10,782 nucleotides of DNA from Thermoplasmata archaeon (lineage in GTDB: Archaea > Thermoplasmatota > Thermoplasmata > Thermoplasmatales > Thermoplasmataceae), in the NCBI GenBank assembly GCA_021850505.1, contig JAJZLW010000064.1, positions 1 through 10,782 on the forward strand, in the 5' to 3' direction. Numbering within the stretch: position 1 is the stretch's first letter; each line of letters begins with the position of its first letter. A model generated the notes under the pieces. The model made no database searches. It saw only the letters and a list, made by a program, of their open reading frames with translations, and was not told the origin of the DNA. Of the stretch, positions 6,139 to 10,782 are shown one piece after another. The translations under genes and the position numbers were made by a program.

Positions 6139-7575
6139 ATGAGTAAAGATAGTGACAACGATTTGTTAAAGGAGCTTGACCAGGCAAAGGTCAACAGGTT
6201 CCACGGAAAAGCAATATTCGTTGCTGGGATGGGTTTCTTTTCAGATGCCTATGATCTGTTCGTCATATCAACAGCAGCACCGATAATAGAATCTTCCGTG
6301 GTTTTTGGTGGCCAGATCGCCGGTAACACCTTTATATCAGGCATGATAGGTGCTGCTGCCCTTTTCGGTGCATTTTTGGGTGCGATGATATTCGGCAGAA
6401 TTGCAGATAAAAAGGGTCGAAAATTCACCTATGGGGTTGAAATGTCCATACTGGTCGTATTTGCAATAATTTCTGCGTTTTCAATCAACGTAACTATGTT
6501 GATAATTTCCAGATTTATACTTGGTATAGGAATTGGTGGAGATTATCCAATAAGTGCGACCATAATGAGCGAGTATTCGAACGTCAAAAGCAGGGGCAAA
6601 TTGGTACTTTCAGTGTTTGCGATGCAGGGTTTTGGACTCCTTGCGGGTGCGATAGTTGGACTGGCCTCAACTGCCTTCCTCCCGGTCACCGAATCGTGGA
6701 GATTCATGCTTGCGTTCGGAGCCATTCCAGCCGCTTCTGTGATATATCTGAGGAGAAAGATACTCGAAACACCGAGATATTCCCTGGAATCTGGAAACAA
6801 GACGCTTGCGTCTGAAGCAGTGACAAATGCCACAAAGCATTCAACCGGAAAGGCCGTAGACACAAACGGTGGACCTAACTTTTCAAGGAGAATAAATCGT
6901 GCGATTGCAAACAAATACTGGTTATTCTTGCTTGGGACCGCAGGATCCTGGTTTATTTTCGATATGGCCTTTTACGGCACTTCCGTCAATAGCGGAACCG
7001 TTCTTGGCTTAATAGGGTATGGAGCAGTAAAAGGTAACCTTGCAGAGACTGTGTTCCATATTGCGGAGGGAAACACAATACTTGCACTTGCGTTTGAAGT
7101 ACCAGGGTACTGGATTGCGGTGGGGCTTATTGATAAGGCGGGCAGAAAGCTTCTTCAGTGGGCAGGATTTTCTGTAATGGCAATAATATATTTCATCTTC
7201 GCACTGCGCTTTACAACAATCGAAACTGATCTTTCCCTCTTTATCGCTATGTATGGTCTCTCGTTTCTGGTCGGAAATATTGGACCCAATTCCACCACCT
7301 TTATCATACCAACCGAACTGTTTCCTACAAGCATCAGGACCACCTCACATGGTATATCGGCGGGATCCGGGAAGCTTGGTGCAGGAATATTCACTTTCCT
7401 GGTTCCAACAATAATAGCAACTTCTGGTTTTCCAGTGTTGTTTGACCTACTGGCTGGAATTGCACTGGCAGGTGTGATATTGACACTATTAGCGATAAGG
7501 GAAACAAAGAACATGAGCCTGGAACAGGCCTCTTCCCTCAACATAGAACAGGGTGCTTCCAGACACCCACTCTAA
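6139..7575 (+). CDS. MFS transporter, phosphate:H+ symporter (PHS/Pho84-like) family
   Basis: A 478-residue, 12-helix inner-membrane carrier. Helix 1 has GFFSDAYDLF (32-41), the loop 2-3 motif A is GRIADKKGRK (86-95), and helix 4 has GIGIGGDYPISATIMSEY (129-146), the PHS hallmark. The central loop (about 205-255) is hydrophilic. Residues that bind phosphate in the fungal PiPT structure have counterparts here: Asp36 or Asp39, Asp135-Tyr136, Gln163, Trp271/Asp275/Tyr279 (W-x3-D-x3-Y), Asn380 and Lys412. TELFPTSIRTTSHGISAG (392-409) is also typical. Import of inorganic phosphate with protons is the likely job; related carriers of other organic anions or sugars remain possible. It is the only plus-strand gene, convergent with the aminotransferase. 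ATG 6139 is supported by a TATA-like box; no good ribosome binding site is seen. The C-terminus after helix 12 is a soluble 25-residue tail. Confidence 0.92.
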   Translation: MSKDSDNDLLKELDQAKVNRFHGKAIFVAGMGFFSDAYDLFVISTAAPIIESSVVFGGQIAGNTFISGMIGAAALFGAFLGAMIFGRIADKKGRKFTYGVEMSILVVFAIISAFSINVTMLIISRFILGIGIGGDYPISATIMSEYSNVKSRGKLVLSVFAMQGFGLLAGAIVGLASTAFLPVTESWRFMLAFGAIPAASVIYLRRKILETPRYSLESGNKTLASEAVTNATKHSTGKAVDTNGGPNFSRRINRAIANKYWLFLLGTAGSWFIFDMAFYGTSVNSGTVLGLIGYGAVKGNLAETVFHIAEGNTILALAFEVPGYWIAVGLIDKAGRKLLQWAGFSVMAIIYFIFALRFTTIETDLSLFIAMYGLSFLVGNIGPNSTTFIIPTELFPTSIRTTSHGISAGSGKLGAGIFTFLVPTIIATSGFPVLFDLLAGIALAGVILTLLAIRETKNMSLEQASSLNIEQGASRHPL

Positions 7576-7614
7576 TTTTACAATTCAATAAAAGTTTTAT
7601 AATTTATAATTTTT
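7576..7614. terminator. A/T-rich convergent terminator region
   Basis: The 39 bases between two convergent stop codons are nearly all A/T. For the plus-strand transporter they offer a TTTT run after the stop, a short near-palindrome ATAAAAGTTTTAT (7589-7601) and a T7 run that reaches 7616. Archaeal termination at T-runs is established. For the minus-strand aminotransferase the T-runs are shorter, so termination may lie further into the transporter gene. Confidence 0.45.
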
Positions 7615-8673
7615 TTAACCAATTTCTCTTTCTAATTTCAGGAATGTTTCTACAAATAATACTATGTCTTCGAATCGAAGATGACCCATTAAGCCTATTC
7701 TAACTGCCTTTCCCCTGTACTCTTTCATACCGCCAGATACCTCATATCCTCTTTCATGCAACTTGCTTATCAGGGCAGGTGCATTGCTCTTTGTTTCGAT
7801 GTTCAGGACACAGTCTGATCTGGTCTGTTCCGTTCCAGTAACTTTGTATCCCTTTTCCTGAAGTGCCGAAATAACATATTCTGCGTATCCTCGGATCCTC
7901 TTGATTCTTCCCTCTATGCCTTCGTGGAATAATTCGTCAAGAGCAACGCTGAGAGCAGAAAATGGTCCTATGGCCGGGGTGTAAGGTGTCTCCAGCTTTT
8001 CCATAAAAGCAAGGGAGTTCCTCAGGTCGAGATACTGTGTCATTGGATCTATTTTATTCAGCCTGTCTTCTGTTTCGCCTGACAGGATATTGATTGCAAT
8101 GCCTGTAAGCGACGATATTCCCTTATGGCCACAGGTCGCAACTGCAGAAATCCCCCATCTCTCAATTTCGAGAGGAAGTGCTGCGAAACCTGAAACAGAA
8201 TCGACTATTACATTAAATCCTTCCGCGCTAGCAGACGTCGAGATTTCACGGAGATTGGATAGCATAGTTCCATTACCTGTTTCATTGTGCACCAATGCGA
8301 GCGAGGAGGCCCCATGCTTTCTGGCTTCCCGTAATATTAGGTCTGGATCGGCGGGCTGGTTTTCGTTATACCTGAGCAAATGTAAATCGCATCCCCTCCT
8401 TCGTATTGATTCAGCAAGCCGATCACCAAACTCACCGTAAGAGAGGGCAACGACCTTTTCGTTGGTTTTGAGGAGTGAGTGAACCATCATATCGACCGCT
8501 GTTGTCCCGGAACCCGTGGTAATCGCAATCCTTTGACATTTACTGGTCTCTCTAAGAATCTGTAGGGATTTGCGCATTATCTCCCTGAACTCTCCAGATC
8601 TGTGGGGCATATGCCTTTGTGATGCCAGTAGAACATTACTGGATACCTCTACGGGACCGGGAGTCAATATCAT
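7615..8673 (-). CDS. Class V PLP aminotransferase (serine/phosphoserine/alanine-glyoxylate type)
   Basis: 352 residues, fold type I, class V, usual length. TPGPVEV (4-10) is the N-terminal signature, TGSGTTA (53-59) holds the cofactor phosphate, VHNETGNG (128-135) and VDSVSG (157-162, Asp158 on the pyridine nitrogen) follow, Lys184 in CGHKGIS forms the Schiff base, and Arg326 in VRIGLMG would bind the substrate carboxylate. Its ATG overlaps the serA stop by four bases (ATGA), so the two are co-translated. In methanogens a class V aminotransferase makes phosphoserine from phosphohydroxypyruvate, which is the most economical role beside a SerA-like enzyme. Alanine:glyoxylate or serine:pyruvate transamination is equally compatible with the motifs. 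The residue before the lysine is His where related enzymes usually have Gln. Confidence 0.93.
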   Translation of the reverse strand: MILTPGPVEVSSNVLLASQRHMPHRSGEFREIMRKSLQILRETSKCQRIAITTGSGTTAVDMMVHSLLKTNEKVVALSYGEFGDRLAESIRRRGCDLHLLRYNENQPADPDLILREARKHGASSLALVHNETGNGTMLSNLREISTSASAEGFNVIVDSVSGFAALPLEIERWGISAVATCGHKGISSLTGIAINILSGETEDRLNKIDPMTQYLDLRNSLAFMEKLETPYTPAIGPFSALSVALDELFHEGIEGRIKRIRGYAEYVISALQEKGYKVTGTEQTRSDCVLNIETKSNAPALISKLHERGYEVSGGMKEYRGKAVRIGLMGHLRFEDIVLFVETFLKLEREIG

Positions 8674-9596
8674 TTTCTTCCACCGAAGAAATCAACTATC
8701 TTTTCAGATATTGAAACCGCGATGGCTCTCTGAGCCTCGGCGGTCTGAGCTCCTATGTGCGGTGTGATCAGAACGTTGTCGAGGCTTATCAACTCTCTCT
8801 CCCACGCCTCTTTGGGGGGCTCATCCATTAACACATCTGCCGAATAGAATGCAACATTGCCTGTTTTTAGTTTAGAAAGAAGTTGTTCACCGTCTATTGC
8901 TGACGCCCTGCTGGTGTTGATTATGATAGCTCCATGTTTGATGCAATCCAGTTCCTCCCTTCCCAGAATGGGTTTATCTCCTTTTTTAACAGTAACAAAG
9001 ATTCCGATAAAATCCGAAACTGCCATCAATTCTTTCACTTCGAGCAACCTCGCATCAATTGCCAGGGCCCTTTCCTCGTTCGGAAAGAGGTCGTAATATA
9101 CAATATTCATTCCCAATGTCTTGGCGATCTGAGCAACCCTGAAACCTATCCTGCCGAAGCCGATAATGCCAAAAGTCTTGCCATTTAACTCTATTCCTGT
9201 TTCTTTCCTGAATATCATATTCTTAGTTTCTAAAGACGCTTTCTGGATGTTTCTGGAGGCGCATATCATCATACCGATTGTAAGCTCTGCAACAGAAGTT
9301 GTTGAAGCTTCAGGCGCTGACATAACCGCAATGTTTGACGCTTTCAGATCGTCTATTGCTATCCCATCCAGGCCAACACCTGCCCTGGCGACGACCTTCA
9401 TGTTTGCTGATCTCTTTACAATTTCAGACGTGATCTTTGTTCTGCTCCTTACAACAATTGCATCGTATTTCCCAACCTTATCCAACAACTCACCATATGT
9501 TATTTCAGGGAAGTAGTCCACCTCAAAATTTGAATTTTCAAGATTGTTTATTAAAACAGGGTCAACTTTGTCTGTAACTATGATTTTAATACTCAT
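8670..9596 (-). CDS. serA: D-3-phosphoglycerate dehydrogenase-like D-2-hydroxyacid dehydrogenase, short form
   Basis: 308 residues: split catalytic domain (1-95 and about 285-308) around a Rossmann NAD domain. IIGFGRIGFRVA (144-155) is the dinucleotide loop, Asp169 in YYDLF is placed to bind the NAD ribose, SVAELTIGMM (101-110) is the family helix, and the catalytic set is Arg230 (NTSRASAID), Glu259 (VLMDEPP) and His280 (TPHIGAQT). RAGVGLDGI (71-79) is the substrate-binding loop. There is no C-terminal ACT domain, so classical serine feedback is not expected. It probably oxidises 3-phosphoglycerate as the first step of serine synthesis; glyoxylate/hydroxypyruvate reductase is the alternative. 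Odd point: the segment after the NAD domain reads GIFVTVKKGDKPIL where most members have an H-x-P-x-T-x-x-T type loop. It is the first gene of a two-gene unit with the aminotransferase. Confidence 0.9.
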   Translation of the reverse strand: MSIKIIVTDKVDPVLINNLENSNFEVDYFPEITYGELLDKVGKYDAIVVRSRTKITSEIVKRSANMKVVARAGVGLDGIAIDDLKASNIAVMSAPEASTTSVAELTIGMMICASRNIQKASLETKNMIFRKETGIELNGKTFGIIGFGRIGFRVAQIAKTLGMNIVYYDLFPNEERALAIDARLLEVKELMAVSDFIGIFVTVKKGDKPILGREELDCIKHGAIIINTSRASAIDGEQLLSKLKTGNVAFYSADVLMDEPPKEAWERELISLDNVLITPHIGAQTAEAQRAIAVSISEKIVDFFGGRK

Positions 9597-9621
9597 TTCA
9601 AATGAAACCTAAAAAATTATG

Positions 9622-9631
9622 CCTATATAAT
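9622..9631 (-). promoter_or_regulatory. Putative TATA box of serA-aminotransferase unit
   Basis: The minus strand reads ATTATATAGG, centred about 30 bases before the serA ATG at 9596, giving a near-leaderless transcript. Because it lies after gcvT and its T-runs, serA is probably started separately from gcvT. Confidence 0.5.
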
Positions 9632-9641
9632 GCCATCATTG

Positions 9642-9660
9642 AAAAAACCGACAAAAGAGT
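9642..9660 (-). terminator. Probable T-run terminator of gcvT
   Basis: On the minus strand the gcvT stop (9679-9677) is followed by a C-rich stretch, then TTTT (9656-9653) and T6 (9647-9642). No strong stem precedes them. T-rich archaeal termination is the basis; readthrough into serA cannot be excluded. Confidence 0.4.
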
Positions 9661-9676
9661 GAGGGGGGTGTATTTC

Positions 9677-10759
9677 CTATGGAACTATTTTCGGTCTGGA
9701 TACCTCTGCTTGTATGGTTTTATCCCGTATGACTATCTCAACTTCTGAACCGGGTTTTGAATTTTCTTTCCTTATGAATCCAAGGCCTATTGATTTCCCG
9801 AGGATTGGAGACATTGTACCGCTCGTTATTCTTCCTACCTTTTCCCTGTTGTGATAAATCTCAAATCCGCTCCGTGGTATGCTTTTCTCTTTCAATATGA
9901 AACCTCTGAATACCTCCACATCACTGGATTTTCTTGCAATAAGGTTATTTTTTCCAACAAAATCATTTCCATTATTGACTATAAATCCAATCGAACATTC
10001 ATATGGATCCCTGTCATGATTGAAATCTGTTCCGGAAAGAAGCATTCCTTTCTCCATCCTCAATGTATCCCTCGCCCCAAGGCCACAAGGCCCGCCTCCG
10101 AGTTTATCTGTTATTTTAGATATCTTGTCCCAGATATCAGGAGAATCCTTGGATGGTAAGATGATCTCAAACCCCCTTTCCCCAGTATAACCAGTTCCGG
10201 AAATAATCATGTCGTTGGAATTTGTGAGAACATTCACACTCTGTGTTGGAGAGAAATTGAATGTGAATGGATCCGGCATATGGAAGTTAAGCTCTTCTAC
10301 TATCTTTACAGATAGCGGACCCTGAACTGCTATACATGCAATATCTGCAGATAGGTCTGAAATCTTTACATTAAAATCCTGCTTAAGTGAATTTATCCAT
10401 GAAAACACCATGGGTGTTGTAGAGGCATTAGGCACAAAGAAAAATTTGCTTTCACTCAACCTGTAAAATATTGTGTCGTCTATGATCAAACCATCCTGAT
10501 CTAAAAACGCGGTATATACGCACTTATCATTCTCGAGCTTGCTGATATCCGTAGGAATGAGGTAGTTAATGAAATCTATTGCATCTTCACCCTCTATGAG
10601 TATGTCACCCATGTGCGAGACATCAAAAAACCCCACATTTTTTCTCACAAACATATGCTCATTCATGATGGAGGAGTAATAAAGAGGCATATCCCATCCA
10701 TGAAAATCTACCATGTGAGCTCCCATTGTTATATGGTTCTGATAAAGGGGTGTTCTCAT
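9677..10759 (-). CDS. gcvT: Glycine cleavage system T protein (aminomethyltransferase)
   Basis: T protein of the glycine cleavage system: it takes the aminomethyl group from lipoyl-H protein, releases ammonia and passes the one-carbon unit to a tetrahydrofolate-type carrier. ATG 10759 gives 360 residues beginning MRTPLYQNH, which matches the family's usual N-terminus. An in-frame ATG at 10780 would add seven residues (MVCEWCG) and is less likely; the frame is still open at the window edge. From 10759: GWDMPLYY (21-28), DVSHMG (46-51), the folate-site DGLIIDD (89-95), GTGYTGERGFEI (188-199), GARDTLRMEKGMLLSGTD (228-245) and SGTMSP (313-318). The C-terminal barrel ends at RPKIVP. A GGTG a few bases before the ATG may be a ribosome binding site. 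The other glycine cleavage genes are not in the window. Confidence 0.95.
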   Translation of the reverse strand: MRTPLYQNHITMGAHMVDFHGWDMPLYYSSIMNEHMFVRKNVGFFDVSHMGDILIEGEDAIDFINYLIPTDISKLENDKCVYTAFLDQDGLIIDDTIFYRLSESKFFFVPNASTTPMVFSWINSLKQDFNVKISDLSADIACIAVQGPLSVKIVEELNFHMPDPFTFNFSPTQSVNVLTNSNDMIISGTGYTGERGFEIILPSKDSPDIWDKISKITDKLGGGPCGLGARDTLRMEKGMLLSGTDFNHDRDPYECSIGFIVNNGNDFVGKNNLIARKSSDVEVFRGFILKEKSIPRSGFEIYHNREKVGRITSGTMSPILGKSIGLGFIRKENSKPGSEVEIVIRDKTIQAEVSRPKIVP

Positions 10760-10782
10760 GCCACACCACTCACATACCATTC

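Noticed and set aside
6543..7544. Minus-strand open frames opposite the transporter
   Set aside because: They are antisense to a well-conserved membrane protein with its full set of motifs and show no independent signal.
10760..10780. Longer start (ATG 10780) for gcvT with a CxxC N-terminus
   Set aside because: The T protein family usually begins with the RTPLY segment, directly after the ATG at 10759. The CEWC stretch is probably upstream sequence, though the window edge prevents a firm decision.

Overview
The window looks like part of an archaeal chromosome, most likely from a Thermoplasmatales-type euryarchaeon. Three things point there. It encodes RNA polymerase subunit K, the archaeal/eukaryal Rpb6 homologue. 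Its methionyl-tRNA synthetase is of the archaeal type, with two zinc knuckles and a fused tRNA-binding domain. Several genes have an A/T-rich TATA-like box about 26-33 bases before the start codon and little or no untranslated leader, as is common in that group. The lineage is an inference from these traits, not a proven identification.

Layout. All genes are on the minus strand except one transporter. From right to left on the minus strand the first block is gcvT (glycine cleavage T protein), then serA and a class V aminotransferase joined by a 4-base ATGA overlap. Next comes a plus-strand phosphate:H+ symporter-like MFS protein, convergent with the aminotransferase. It is divergent from a small basic protein made of three copies of a helical repeat. 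The left half carries metG, rpoK (a 58-codon gene), two overlapping genes of unknown function, and glnA (type I-alpha glutamine synthetase, cut off by the window's left edge). Every intergenic gap is about 100 bases or less, so no stretch over 300 bases lacks a gene.

How the genes fit together. The right block is a serine/glycine/one-carbon module. A phosphoglycerate dehydrogenase-like enzyme and an aminotransferase could make phosphoserine, or interconvert hydroxypyruvate and serine or glyoxylate and glycine. GcvT would feed glycine carbon to a folate-type carrier. The left block is housekeeping: translation (metG), transcription (rpoK) and nitrogen assimilation (glnA). The least explained parts are the translationally coupled orphan pair between rpoK and glnA, and the triple-repeat protein that shares an AT-rich divergent promoter region with the transporter. 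I saw no CRISPR array, insertion sequence, rRNA, tRNA or defence system.
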